From Halichondria panicea (taxonomy: Eukaryota > Porifera > Demospongiae > Suberitida > Halichondriidae), in assembly GCF_963675165.1 (NCBI RefSeq), contig NC_087381.1, positions 4,837,378-4,901,377 of the forward strand: a stretch of 64,000 nt of DNA. Direction: 5' to 3'. The notes under the pieces are model-generated. The model saw nothing but the letters and a program-made list of their open reading frames with translations, ran no database searches and was not told the origin of the DNA. Both the position numbers and the translations under genes were made by a program. This document shows, piece by piece, positions 33,661 to 50,100 of the stretch (the stretch's first letter is position 1; the number at the start of each line of letters is the position of its first letter).

Positions 33661-36620
33661 AAAACTTTTGGCATACACCTGTACATGTACATGTACATGC
33701 ATACTTAGGAATGTGCCTGCACTGGTTTTTGGTGGTTGGTACTGGACAAATATAGCCAACGTGGTATGAAGCGGTGAATTGTAACAGCAATTCTCATTGT
33801 ACAGATATAAATGCATATAATCTCCAACTGTTTCTATGCAGAGATCTTTAACCAAGTAGCCAAGAAGACAAATGACTATGATGTGATGATGCTGGATTCT
33901 TCATCAGTCACATTGAAGAGGGAAAGACCATCAAACCATCACATGCACTGCAGCAGGTACTGAGATAGCTGTGCATAATTATACTATTACTATCAGGGAC
34001 GTAGCAAGCAACTTTAGGGTCAGGCCATTTTATATAGGTTAAAAAAAGTGCCAATCATTAAAATGTCATGACTCATAATGCTCAATGCTCCTAGTGCATG
34101 CAAGGTATACCTATATTAACCTATTAGCCTCACCAGGAAAACATAATGTAAGTATGACATACTTGTACCGAAACGTGGTTTGTGCTACAACTATACCGTA
34201 GTTGCCGGGATACTCCTCTTTATAAACTCCTGGTCTCACTCATGGGCAAGGCCTAACTATTTTACTAATCAATTGCAATTATTGACGATCTTACCTGCCA
34301 AGCTACAAACGGCCAAAACCTGACCGACCTGACCGACCGCCTGCTACAGCCTTAACCATGGTGGATGTTCTAACCGTGGAACCTCTAAGATTTATCAATT
34401 TTTTTATTCTATGTATTCTGATTATAAGAGGTGCCCTTACTACGGAGACCACATTAAATTTTACATTACAGGGACAGGAATGTTAAACCTAGTTAAACCT
34501 ACTTTTCAGTGATATTCACACATTCCGTACTATAATTATAATTATGCCCTATGCCCTAACCGTACTTTTAGATTTAAGGCGACCGTCTAAATTAGACTCG
34601 TGTATATGCAGCACCATGAATGAGGGCCTCCAACACTTACATGCTTAATGCTAATCGCAGGGCCCCTCTCTCAGTATAACATCAGTATTATACTAGCTTC
34701 CCCAAAACCTAAAGCGTATACATAGTGTGCAAAACGTTTATTGTCACCTTAGTACAATAATATTTATTAGTATTGTTTGTATGACTGTCTTCCTCTCTCA
34801 TGCAGGATGATGCTGAACCTAAATCACAAAAGAAGTGTTGTAAATAATGACCCCTTCCTCTCTAGTATTTGTTTTTATATTATTAGCCTTATAGCTTTAT
34901 TTACCGAAATACACTTTCCTACATACAGGTGAAATGTTTTTAAATGATTTTTATGCCACATTTCTCATTTGCAAGCTGAAGTAGTGAGTCCTTATCGGCT
35001 TATGCTCAATAATTCGCCGCATGTGTATTGTCACATGACTAATTTTTGAGGCACGTCATATCTAAATGTGGGCTTGCCCAATAAACCTGTAAAGTCAAGC
35101 TGAGGGCAAGACAACAAGCAAATCATCACGCCTCTGTAGCTGAGTACATTAATTGGCTGCGTTTCTGACTGACTCTAGATAAGGTGAGTGTGTGTTAGAG
35201 TGATACTCTATCAACTGCTCTGTACTGAGACCTCTCTGTTGATGCATGCACTGTGTGAGGACACTCAAAACTTGACCAGCTAGCTAGCCCATATAGCTAG
35301 GCCACCATGCTATTCTTTAGGGTGGTTTCGTCTGTGTGTCTGGTTTTGCATGCAACTTTTCAGAGGGTTCAAAACAATATACGGTACTGTGTATAGTTAA
35401 TTATGTAGGTGTCGCTATGTGATTATCATATTAATTAGTACAAGTGTATCACAGTGTACTCTTATGGGGAAGGAATATGTACACAGTACAGGTATTGAAA
35501 GTAACGTCTTAAGGTCCTAGTGTGAGAACAGCATGCATTGTATATACATAATTGTAGCATTCAATATCTTCCCTTACTGTTACTGCGGCATAACATACAT
35601 GTACAAGTCATGTAACTTAATTAATTTTTGTTTGCCAATAAATACAATTACTGTATCATCTCTGTGTTTTTATGCTTGGCCTTACGCCTTCTGTGTAGTG
35701 TCTGTGTGTACATAGTGTGTGTGTGGTGTTCGTGTAAACTGTCTGGATCGTTAGCTCTATGTCTAATTACGTGTTTGTGGGGGCGTGTCCTCTGAGAGCA
35801 CTTAGGTGTCCCTAGTGGTGTGTATAGTTAGGTATTAGGGTACCTTACATTCATGTGTTCCTCTGGTGTGTGTGTGATTAGGGTATAGGGTACCTTATGC
35901 TGAGGTGTCCCTAGTGTGTATGTAGTGAGGATTAGGGTACGTTACATTCAGGTGTTCATAACTATTAGGGTAACCTTCGCTCTGGTGTGTGTGGTTAGGT
36001 GTATTATTGTGACATCAGGTGTCTAGTGATTAGATACAGTATACCTGTAAAAGCGTCCATGTACTTACCTTAAAGTCGATCTTCCATAGCATGTGTTTGG
36101 ACCTGCGTTAGAAGGAAACTTCTTAGTTACATAATTTTATTTCTGCCCTATACTCTATACTGTTATCCTTAGTGACCAAGGCAAGGGAGCACAGACAGAC
36201 TGTTGATCTGTCCAAATCACTGTACTGATAAATGGATAAATGTAACCTTCCTCTAGTTTCGAACTATAACTTGACCACAGCTGTAGTTTCCTTGCGTACT
36301 GTACAGTACACCCTACCCCGTACTATGGCGACTATGGTGATCACGTCATAACTTCCTGTACTAAACGTCTACATACACAATTATTATATCATACTGTATT
36401 ACTTCAAAGAAATACTTAATTTTGCTCATTTGCACACCCACTGGTAAATGATACTCCTTAACTTTGAGGGAAAGCAATTGCCCCCAAACACTAAGCACTG
36501 TTCATATAATTATTACGTGTCTGTACAATTTGTGTCTGTACTAGTATGTAACCATAGACACATGCCTGTTACAACTCACGCCCTCGGGCAGAATTCACTG
36601 TATATTCCATACAGTCATTG

Positions 36621-36786
36621 AGATTAGAATGTGGCTAAGCGTGCCTTCTCTGTACTAGGGTGTCCTGTATCAAGCATATGAGCAGCATTGCCGGTACATG
36701 AGAGATTAGGATGTGGCTAAGCGTGCCTTCTCTGTACTAGGGTCTCCTATGTGTGTCAAGCATATGAGCAGCATTGCCGGTACATG
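36621..36786. repeat. tandem duplication, about 83 bp x 2
   Basis: Two copies of a unit beginning GATTAGGATGTGGCTAAGCG, differing by a few bases and a short insertion. Confidence 0.85.
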
Positions 36787-37282
36787 CACATCAGGTCGGT
36801 GGTGGTCAGTTGGTACTAACCACATCTTATATAGGCATAGTTGCTGCATAAAAAAGGCAAATGTGTGTGTGTTGAATTGAGATGGAGGATTGAAAATAGC
36901 CAACACTTCTGGTATGTACACTGTATGTGTAGTTGCACAATAATCATTGGTCTCCCTCACACTGTAGGTGACAGTGGTCTTTGACAGTATTATAACCTTA
37001 TATCTGGTCTTTGATCTAGTATCATGTGTACGTGTGATACATGTAACATGTGCGGTAAACTAAGTGCTGTTACATGTACATGTATGTCATGTAATAATGT
37101 TTGGTACTTACCAATTTCTTCGTGCATTCCATCGTTACAGTACGGTCAGTTTAATTACACACATCATTGACATGAATGCTACAAATTAACAATGGATCCC
37201 TCTGAATATAAAGAACACTTTGGGAGCAGTCGTTTGTTCTTTATAGAAAGGCTGTCCCTTAATTACATGGATACCTTAACAG

Positions 37283-37546
37283 TGGCTGTATTATAGAGGG
37301 TGGTCTGCTAACATAGGTCCAATGCATGCTATGGAGGGACTGTGTGGGCCCATTAACATGGCTGTATTATAGAGGGTGGTCTGCTAACATAGGTCCAATG
37401 CATGCTGTGGAGAGACTGTGTGGGCCCATTAACATAGCTGTATTATAGAGGGTGGCCTGCTACATGCAACATAGGTCCAATGCATGCTGTGGAGAGACTG
37501 TGTGGGCCCATTAACATGGCTGTATTATAGAGGGTGGCCTGCTTAT
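37283..37546. repeat. minisatellite, about 76-83 bp x 3.5
   Basis: Units start GGCTGTATTATAGAGGGTGG and contain GGTCCAATGCATGCTGTGG and TGTGTGGGCCCATTAACAT. Neighbouring units are over 90% identical by eye. Confidence 0.9.
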
Positions 37547-38383
37547 AATTATGGTGACCACAATGGACAGGTTTCACTGTACGTACATGTAATACATAAT
37601 ATGCCACATTAAAATGTTCTTCATTTACATGTAGTATTACTCTGTACATTGTAACGTTGCCGCTGTGTTTGCTATACAACCACTGTTTATGGTGCTGATA
37701 AATAAAGTGTTGTCACTCTGGCGCACTAGTTGTGGAAACTCCTTCACTCTGTCAATATCTGCACTTTCTGTTTAGCTCACTACATGTACTGTATATGAGT
37801 GGGTGGGGGAGTACAGTGTACAATGTACAGTGCTGATATGATGCTGGCTCTTACAATGTATCTAGTAATGGTGCTTTCCCCGGCCAATCTTAGCAACATT
37901 CGCATTGCAAATGTTTTTGTGGCCCACTGTATCTGTAGCAATGGTGTAATGTCATTCAGTGGTCACGTGAATATTCTGCACATGTGATAGAGCTACTTTC
38001 TGTGTAGTCATGATTACGAGGCAAAGTGGTGACTGCGTTTTTGTTTAAAAGGTTGTTTGTGGTTTGCAACTCACGCAAAATTGGATGGCATGTGTTTAGA
38101 CGAGTCATGTGATTGAATTCTGTTTTAAAAGAGACTCCTAAATTTGAGCACACAAAAATAAAGGTTTTGAGTGAAATCGTGTCACCACTGGGTACTACTA
38201 CTTGTGAGATAGTAGTTGCGTGCATACTAATACGTCTGTACCATAAAAGTTTCTAGTAAGGCTACGTTACAAGTCAATGTATGGATATTTATACATGTAC
38301 ATGTACAAGTCATCTTTTTGTGTATCTATATACTGATTTTTGCTGATCTATCTGCTCTCAATCTTTCTTTCCATTGCAGCAAA

Positions 38384-42059
<3,676 letters not shown>

Positions 42060-42907
42060 AACTCCTAGAGAACCATTTCACATAATTAGTTTGACTTTTA
42101 GAGCTGTTCTTTTATTATTAAACTTAAACAGATTGGTTGTACAATGTACATCTCATAAATTATTATACTGATTGTTTATTTCACAACTTTATAATTATGT
42201 CCTGTGAACAGGATTATTACTTTGGTTTTCCTTTCAATAATATTGTCAAACGTCCTACTTGACTTGTATATACATGTAAGCATAATGTCGACAGTATAGA
42301 AATGAACGAACAATTAATATATGTACTTGTACGTATGCGCTATATAATAGTTAGACACTGTTTTGGAGGTGTCTGGGATTTAGAAGCCCAAAGGCACTGA
42401 TTTAGTATCCCGAGCGTAGCGAGGGTACTAAAGTGGCTGAGGGCTTCTAAATCACATGGACACCGACAAAACAGTGTCTAACTCATTTAGATACTAGTGC
42501 GCATGCGCAAACCGCTTGACTACAATACAATTACTTGACAACGAAATACTAGGTATACTAAGTAAATTTGCAGGTATACTAAGTCCCATAGTATACCTGC
42601 TCTGAGGCACTTTCCCCATGTACTTCCCATGTAGATCTAGTGTCTAATCATATATAATTATATTATAGCTGCATGCATAATTATGTGTTTGCACTCATTA
42701 ATTGTACTTTTAAATGCATGATAATTATGGTTAAAGTATTACAATATCTTTTTGTGTGTTAAAATAAAAGTAAAGTCTAAAATGAACTAACAACTCTTTG
42801 GGGATAAAAGAAATGCTTCTACATTAATTATAACAATGGAAGCTACAAAAATATGATGCAAGCTATCTAGCTATGTAGTTATATAGAGTAAAAGAGTGCA
42901 GTGTTTT
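42060..42907. other. convergent 3' intergenic space, Rab11 / filamin
   Basis: 848 bp between two stop codons. It contains the 3' UTRs and the palindromic MITE at 42351-42482. GTGCGCATGCGCAAAC lies at about 42499. Confidence 0.6.
42351..42482. mobile_element. palindromic MITE
   Basis: Inverted ends TTAGACACTGTTTTGGAGGT and ACCGACAAAACAGTGTCTAA. An inner inverted pair GGATTTAGAAGCCC / GGGCTTCTAAATC surrounds a short loop containing CCCGAGCGTAGCGAGGG. Confidence 0.85.
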
Positions 42908-45900
42908 TCAAAACTTTTTCTTCTTTTTCTTTTTCTCTTCCTTCTCGTAATACACAGGTGCCGCCTGCTCCTCTTGTATTCGAACTTCTTTGCCGCCTTT
43001 TGACTTGGTCTTTGTCGTGACCGTCTTAGTGGTCGTAATCTGAGTTGCACTCGGTGCACCGTATTGCCCTGGATACATCAGCATTTGCCCCTGTGCTCCC
43101 ATCATAACAGGAGCATTGTACATTTCGACTTGTTCAGGAAGTACCATTTTGTTATCTTGTACAGGTTTCTTCTCCTTCTTCTTTTTTGGCGGGCCTCGAA
43201 TGTTGATTTTGAAGGGGCTTCCAGGGATGTTGGCTCCAGACCAGCGAATGGCTATGATGTAATCACCTGGCTGTTTGGGATCATATTGGGCCTTCAAGGT
43301 ACGTTTATCGTCTTCACTAGCAGGGTTAGCATCGATTTTAAAGGCTCCTTTGATGCCGTGCACTCGAATAGTGAGGGTACCAATTCCTGCATTTTTAGTT
43401 TCGATTGCGAAATCACTTATTTCTCCAACTTCGAAACTTGGCTCCAATCCAGGACCAAACGCTTTCACCATGCCTGCATTGGGGCCGGGATGGACTCGAA
43501 TCTTGAATGGACTCCCAGGAATGGGAACTTGGGACCACCAAACGTGAGCGCTGTATTTGCCTGGTTCGGGGACATCCCATTTCATCGAGTAAACACCTCT
43601 GTCGTTTGCGGTGTACACCTTTGGCTTGAGATCATCCGGGCCTTTGATCACAACTTGTAGCTCGCCTTTGCCAGCTTGTTGCGTGTCGACAAACATATCG
43701 AGTGGTGTCCCGGCAATGTGGAGGGAGTTGGGGTGAAGTGCAGGTCCGTAGGCTCTGCATTTAGCAGCGTCAGGAGGAGGTACCACGTCCAGTTTGAAAG
43801 GACTACCAGGGATCTGCTTGCCATAGAACTTTATCTCGATGACGTAAGCTCCGGGTTCAGGTGCAACGTATGTCACCTTGTAAACACCATCGTTGTTATC
43901 GACAATTTCAACTGGTGCTGTGTTGCTCATTCCCTTTACGCTGACATTCAATCCATCTGTTTTCTTCAGTAGGCCTTTCTCGGGAGCTATGATATCAAAA
44001 CTTGTCTCGACTTTAGCAATTCCTTTCTTGAGCCCCTTCCCAGTTGCACTGCACGTATTTGCATCAGGTGCTGGACTGATTTTCATCGTGAAAGGACTGC
44101 CTGGAACGTGTCCCCCTCCCCAAAGCACGTCCATTTCGTGTAGACCGACCTCCCACGGTACGAAACTCGCTTCGTAACTGTCATCTCCTTTGTCTTTCAC
44201 TTCTGGTGTGTAGAAGGCACTCGGACCTCGTGGTTTGATGTTCGGTTTTGATTTTCCGGCTGTCTTTGGGTTGGCTTTGAGTGTGAATACGATTGGTTCG
44301 CCCACTTTACCGGTACCTTTTTTTAGAGCGTCTCCGACAACAGCACACTGGCTAGCATCGCAAATGTTCACTCTGAAAGGAGATTGAGGAATATAAGCGC
44401 CCGCCCATTTGGGCTCTACGAGTGCTTCACCAATTTTCTTGGGATCGACTGTCACCTCGTACTGATCATTATCCTGCTCGACACACTCATTTGATATCAC
44501 GGGGGTTGAAGCCTTGCCTTCGTCAAATGTGCATGTTAGTTTCGCTTTTCCGGCACCACGGGTTTTCACTTGGAACGATTCAGGATGGCCAACCTGCATA
44601 TCTTTCGGAATGTCTCCGAAAATCTGGCACTTGCTGGGATCGGCTACAGGCAGTGAGAATGGACTACCACTGATATGCTCTCCTTGGAATGCAGCAAACA
44701 CTTCGTATGTGCCTGCTTCTGTCGGAACAAACGTTGCCACCAAGTTTCCATCTTTTTGTGCTATCTTGACAGAAGTGTCAGAAGACGGACCGTGAGCTGT
44801 GATTTTGATGTCCTTGGCTAGATCGCTAGCATTGTGTGCAATATCGACACCGAATGTAATAGGTTCGTGAACGATAGCAGAACCTTTGGGTAGACTCGGA
44901 ACTTTGAGAGAAAACTCTTCTGGGGCGGCATGAAGCTTGGCATTTCGGAACTGGCTGAGGTAGGTGGCGACAACAATTTCGTCCACTTCTGGATTAGCAA
45001 GCTCTGCTGCACCGACTGGGGGCTCAATACTAAGCCTGTTCTTTATGAGTTTGATCTGCTTGGTGAGGTTTTCGATAGCGTCGGTTGGGTCCATCGACTC
45101 CCACTCTGGACACACTCCAGAAAAGCATGACTCTACCAAAGCGCCGAGGTTGATACCATTGTTCCAATCGGTCGACAGATTCTTGATGTTCCTCTCCGGA
45201 ATTTTCTTTCTGATCCAATCCAAGAGCTGTTGGTTTGCTGGATCGAAGAAGTAAGAGAGGTAAGTCATCACACTGAGCTCGTCAACATCTGGATTGTTGA
45301 GATCGGCTGGGCTGAGAACTTTCGGAATGTCCATGAGTCGTTCTGCTAGGTCCATTCCGAGGCTGTTGTTTTCTAGACCTTCCTTGGGATTGAGGGCCAG
45401 ATGGTTAGGGCAGGCTCCGGGACGCAGCTTGTCCACCACTCCACAGACGGCACGTCCATCGTTCCAATTGACACCAAAGTTCTGTGGCATGATTGATGAT
45501 ATAAAGCAACAGTATATATAGTTAGTGGTATACAGGTACAAAACAACTGGCCTAAAGTAAGCTTTTGCGGCTTCTGACATTTTAATACATGCCTGATCAA
45601 ACAAAGCCGCTTCCGAGCCCGCATAAAATGTTGATGAAAAAAGCCTAATAACCAATTTACTTCGTCTGGCCTTATAATCGAAACCCAGGCCTAAATGAGC
45701 AGTTTGTATGCAAAAACACCTTGAACAAGCTAGGAACCGAAAGTTATACAATGCCAAATTATTGTACTGTCAATGAATCGTTGTCCGTGTCTTACCATGA
45801 TTTTGTATTCAGGGATGACAGAGTTGATCCAAGCCAGCATAGCTTTTTTGGTGGACATGCTCTTCCCTTTGCTCTTGATTTGGTATTCTTTGATGAGGGT

Positions 45901-46812
45901 CCATACCAAACCCAAAATGAGCTTGAGGTTGCCTCCGTAGATGTCTTCAGGACCTATGTACATATAAGGCAGCGAACGTAATAGATGGGTGTGTCATTAT
46001 ACTGTTATTCATCAACTTGTTATTGTAATAAAAAGCAGGTATGAATATAGTTTTTATAGCATTCAAGCTATGGTCTGATATGTATGTAAGATTACTGTCT
46101 ACAATGATAGCTATAAAATTATTATTATAATTATGCTAAGTTTAACACACCAATATTGACAAGCTTGATGCCGCGGTCAGCAATAAATCGAAGAGCAGTT
46201 CCGAGGTTTGCTATCATTTGAACTTTATTGCTGGAGTTCTTGGAAAAACGCCCAACCTTATTAGGGGCTGCCAGAAGTTCCAGCAACTCAATCAGCATAA
46301 TGCCATCTTTCAGGTCATCTTCAAACTTCGTAACCTGCATAGGAAAGTGAGATGCACAAAAAGAAGCTGTTGCACCTAGATCTAGATCTGCAATTAAACC
46401 ACTCGATATAATTATAGTTGCTTTACATGACAAAAATTGGCATTATCGAGCTAGCAAAACATATATTTCGAGGGCATAAACGTGAGCTGATTAAGCATGT
46501 ACAGTGAACATTTATGTCCACTAATTTAAATATCATGCACATGCATGCAAGCTGCAAAAAGGCTGCTATTCCGTGAACATTAAATTCGCAAAAACCTTTC
46601 TAATGGGTCATTCCACGAAAGTTTTTATACCCTCAATTTATGCACTCGCTATATGGTATAGTAGAAAAACTCACCTGTCTCTTGGCTACTTTGAGATGGC
46701 CTCTCAGCCTGTCATTGAACCAGTTAGTGAAAGTTCTTTCTTGGATCTTCTTCCACTTGTCACGGTCACCATCTTTGGGGGCTTTTGTTGTCCAAGCTGC
46801 GTTGTTTGCCAT
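42908..46812 (-). CDS. filamin-type actin cross-linker with three CH domains
   Basis: Exons (minus): 46812-46675, 46334-46151, 45953-45796 and 45481-42908. They total 3054 nt, or 1017 aa, with all phases closing. Start MANNAAWTTKAPKDGDRDKW. CH1 spans about 18-125 (KIQERTFTNWFNDRL, DLKDGIMLIELLELL), CH2 about 142-245 (AMLAWINSVIP, VNWNDGRAVCGVVD) and CH3 about 250-350 (QLLDWIRKKIPERN, DWNNGINLGALVES). Six filamin Ig-like repeats follow, about 360-925, each ending in a GSPF-type strand (ISGSPF, IPQSPF, VPGSPF, IPGSPF three times). The tail has KKKKEKK, Thr/Lys-rich TTTKTVTTKTKSKGGK and a final KKKKKKKF. Ordinary filamins have two CH domains and up to 24 repeats. Three CH plus few repeats resembles insect Jitterbug. 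It is expected to bind and bundle F-actin at the cortex. Its start is 338 bp head-to-head from ARMH1. Confidence 0.95.
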
Positions 46813-47150
46813 GCCTGTTGCCTGCAGTTGAAAGCTACTGTTGAAGCGTTTTTTTGCAGATTGTGCTGACACACCCATCAATTTTACAAAAAAGAGGGGT
46901 GGGGCTCGTGCTGCAGCACGTGTGTATTGGTTGTCATGGTAGATCGCTGATAATAAATCGCTAATGAATGCATGATGAATGTTGCTAGTGCGTTTCATCT
47001 AGAACCTGCAGATTGGATTTATTTTGCACAAGGCCAAGGAGCAACTCAGAAAAGAGCTAGTTATTAGCAGTACTGTATATACACAAGAATAAGCACACAG
47101 GATCTAGGACGACTTGGGTTGAATTTATCCCTAAATTGAGTCTACTGCGC
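46813..47150. promoter_or_regulatory. probable bidirectional promoter, filamin / ARMH1
   Basis: Two genes start in opposite directions 338 bp apart. An NRF1-like word CTGCGCATGCCC (consensus YGCGCAYGCGCR) lies at about 47145-47156, overlapping the ARMH1 start. No TATA box is evident on either side. A possible non-coding first exon of the filamin gene ending before CTGCAG cannot be excluded. Confidence 0.5.
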
Positions 47151-50100
47151 ATGCCCAGTGTTTCCACTGAGATGAGTACCACCATTGATGATGTGAGGAA
47201 TATGCTCAGGAAGTGGGACAAGGTTGGTTTACAGTGCTATGTACATGTAATACGACCTCCTACCAATAGCTACATGGAAGTTTATACTGTATCTATATGC
47301 ATACACCCTATACCGTTACGTGTTACTAGTTCATGGTACGTATCAGTGCAGTAGAATAACCTTCACTTTTTATCTATGAAATCGTTTATTGGGTTGTGAT
47401 AATTTAATAGGGCTCTACGTTGGTTCGTGAGTCCATCCTACGAGGTGTGGTGCTTCAATGTGAGGACAAGACTGGACCAGAGCTGGAGGAGCGGTTCTGC
47501 GACTGTGCAAGTCTGTTTCTGGCCAGACTCACTGCATGGCTAAGGATATCGTAAGTGGAAACCAAGAGCTATTAATTCATTGAGGGTAATAGATGACTAT
47601 TATGTAGCCAATAATTTTTCTGCGGGTACTTATTTTTTGGCTTTGTAATGCACTTGTCAAACTAATGCCCTCCCCCCTACCGGGGATAGGTGGGGATTAG
47701 TTGAAATTGTCTCCCTACCTAGGGGACTTACATGTAAATGTCTAATCCCCACATAACCCCCATGTTGTACTAGGAAGGGATTAGACCATTAACATATAGC
47801 CCAAAGGTAGGGAGATTAGATCATGTGATTGGTCTAATCCCCACCTATCCCCGGTAGGGGGGGGGTGGCATTAGATTGAGATTGACAAGTGCATAAGCCA
47901 AAAGAAAATAACGATAATTTTTGTATGAATTAAATTTTTGTACATTGTAGGTACCAGGAGTGCATGAATTCCTGTAGGTACTAATTATTAACCCGAGGCG
48001 CGCCACGGGTTATAGTAGTCAATCAGTCTGTCAGTCTGTCTGTCTGTCTGTGTATTCTGAGTCTACTCACTTGGATGCGATAGCACTGTGTTTATGCCAT
48101 AGATAGCCTCAACACAACAAGGTAGTAGTTTTAAATTTGGATGTTAAAGCTTCGTTGTCGAATAAAAGCGAGCAAAAGCTAACTTACACGTTGGCAGCTA
48201 GCTAACTACACACGGCCTTTATTCGAGGCACCCTACGTATTTACAGCTGAAGTGATCCCGTACCAGGAACAATGGAAAAGGGTCGCTAAAATAGAAAGCT
48301 AGAATTGTGACTGGCTTGCTGTCTCTGTAGCAGACTGCTACTATACTCCTGGAGCCATACTTCTCTGAGACTCCAAGCTAAAACTCAGCATCTGGTTTAG
48401 TTTTATTGCTCCTGAGTTGCTGTGCATGCTAGACAGCTCAGTCATACATCACTACATGCACTGCATTATATCACTCTTCTGGTTTCTTAATCATGTCACC
48501 AGCTGGCCGAGGGTTTGCACTTTAGTGCTCTAGTTATTATAGTTATAACACCTTGTGTACATAAAAGTATACGTTTATCATTCTCATCCTTAATCTCTCT
48601 ATACATACGTACACGTAGGTACCTGATGGGTACTTGTCTTGATCTGCAGTTGAAGGCTATCACCATATTCATCTCAGCAACTAGTGGGTAAGGTTTCAAT
48701 TGTTTTGCACTTGCACTTGCCTACAAAAAGATTTTATGAATGTTTTCTTAGACCCTAGGTGGTGTTTTTTTTACAGAGGTATGTTTTAAAAAATGATACT
48801 GTTTTTTTACATACATAACCCTCTGTAAAAAAACAGCATCATTAATTTTTTAAAACACACCTCTGTAAAAAAACAGCACCATTTTTTTAAAACCCTCCGT
48901 AAAAAACAGCACCATGTTTTAAAACACACCTCTGTAAAAAAACAGCATCATTTTTTTACTGCTAATTTTGGCGGTGATCACCTCCCATACTATTAGTACT
49001 GTACGTAGCAACATTTAATCTCCCACTAATTAAAGCACTTCATGGCACATACCAAATGTGTCTGTTATTTAACCTCCTACAAAAGCATAGCCCTCTATAG
49101 TAAACCTGTTACCACCAAATGTCTGCTCCCAAAGTGTCTCTAGTCCTTTATTATAATAATTGTTGTCTACTCGAGGCTCTCATCACTGATACTTTCTTAC
49201 CTACCTTGCCCCCCCCCCCTTCCCCATGCAGGCAACACTTCCTGACAGAGTTCCTAGAGGTAGGTGGCATGTTGACAGTGTTGGAGATAGTGGGACTGAT
49301 GACAGCACGCGAGCCGGCCAAGACCGAGTCCATACGATTGCTCTCCGCCATCGCTAACAAGGGGCGGCAGTACAAGGAGCTGCTCTGTGAGAGTTATGGT
49401 GAGAGCTTTTATTCATGAATAGTTATACTGCAGAGAAAGACATCTCAAATCTAGCTTTCTGTGTATTTATTATGCACGCATACAAGTATCGATTTTTAGC
49501 GAGAAAGCTACGTAGATACATGTACACTAATTATAATAATTGTCCTCTATGCAGATGATAATAGGCTACTATAGCTGCCTGTACAGTGTGGTCGTAATTG
49601 TAATATTAGTATATACTATAATAATTGTGTTGATTTATAGCAAGAAATTTGCTATGACTGTATGCATTTATTTCCGTACCCAGGCTTTGTGAGTTTACAG
49701 AATGTTTTGTATAATCACATGCTCCCACTGTAGGTGTGAAGCTGATAGCCGAGTGTCTGGCACTGTCCCAGTCAGAGGTGACTCAGGAAGAGGCCAGGCA
49801 CCTCTTGCACCAGCTCTCAGCAGTGAGTGCATAAGGGGAAGCTGTGTATACACTGTAGACATGTACATGTAGCTATAATTATGTGTGGTGGCCTAGGATT
49901 CTATTTTCCCTAAAGCACACTACCTATTACTTATAATTATGGTTAGACGACTCTTTTAGGACTACAAATTTAACATTCTAAATATCATTTACTATACTTG
50001 GTCTATTTAGCCTCGTCCCCCCCCCCCTACTTCCACTCCTTATTAATTGCTAGAATAAAGGAATTTTTTCCAGTGAAGCTGCGTAGGAGCTTGGCTAATG

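Larger units (their letters stand above)
31119..34847 (+). pseudogene. broken Rab11 paralogue (3' exons only)
   Basis: Three blocks correspond to Rab11 exons 5-7. 31119-31200 resembles [17 protein letters not shown] but has a 4-nt insertion (TCTA) after ATAGA that shifts the frame. 33842-33956 starts EIFNQVAKKTNDYD and shifts frame once more before EEGKTIKPSHALQQ. 34806-34847 encodes DDAEPKSQKKCCK then stop, keeping the double-cysteine prenylation tail. Splice phases match the intact gene. Exons 1-4, which carry the GTP-binding core, are not found upstream. It is much more diverged from the live gene than the 3.4-5.9 kb copy, so it is an older event. Its introns contain MITEs and a 'TATGCCTCGG' element. 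Confidence 0.8.
34848..38383. other. intergenic, upstream of Rab11
   Basis: No coding exon was recognised. 35790-36010 is a degenerate minisatellite of GTGTCCCTAGTGTGTA and TTAGGGTACCTTAC words. Two better-defined tandem repeats are listed separately. The last 300 bp before 38384 should hold the Rab11 promoter and 5' UTR, but no TATA box or other clear element is evident. Confidence 0.45.

Noticed and set aside
45484..45757. 5' extension of the last filamin exon to an upstream ATG (MALYNFRFLACSRCF...)
   Set aside because: The extension reads through an intron. The acceptor before AACTTTGGTGTC joins in phase to the exon at 45953-45796, and together they restore a continuous CH domain.
42908..45757. 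Numerous open frames on the opposite strand across filamin and the Roc-COR exons
   Set aside because: Shadows of long real exons; none has domain content.
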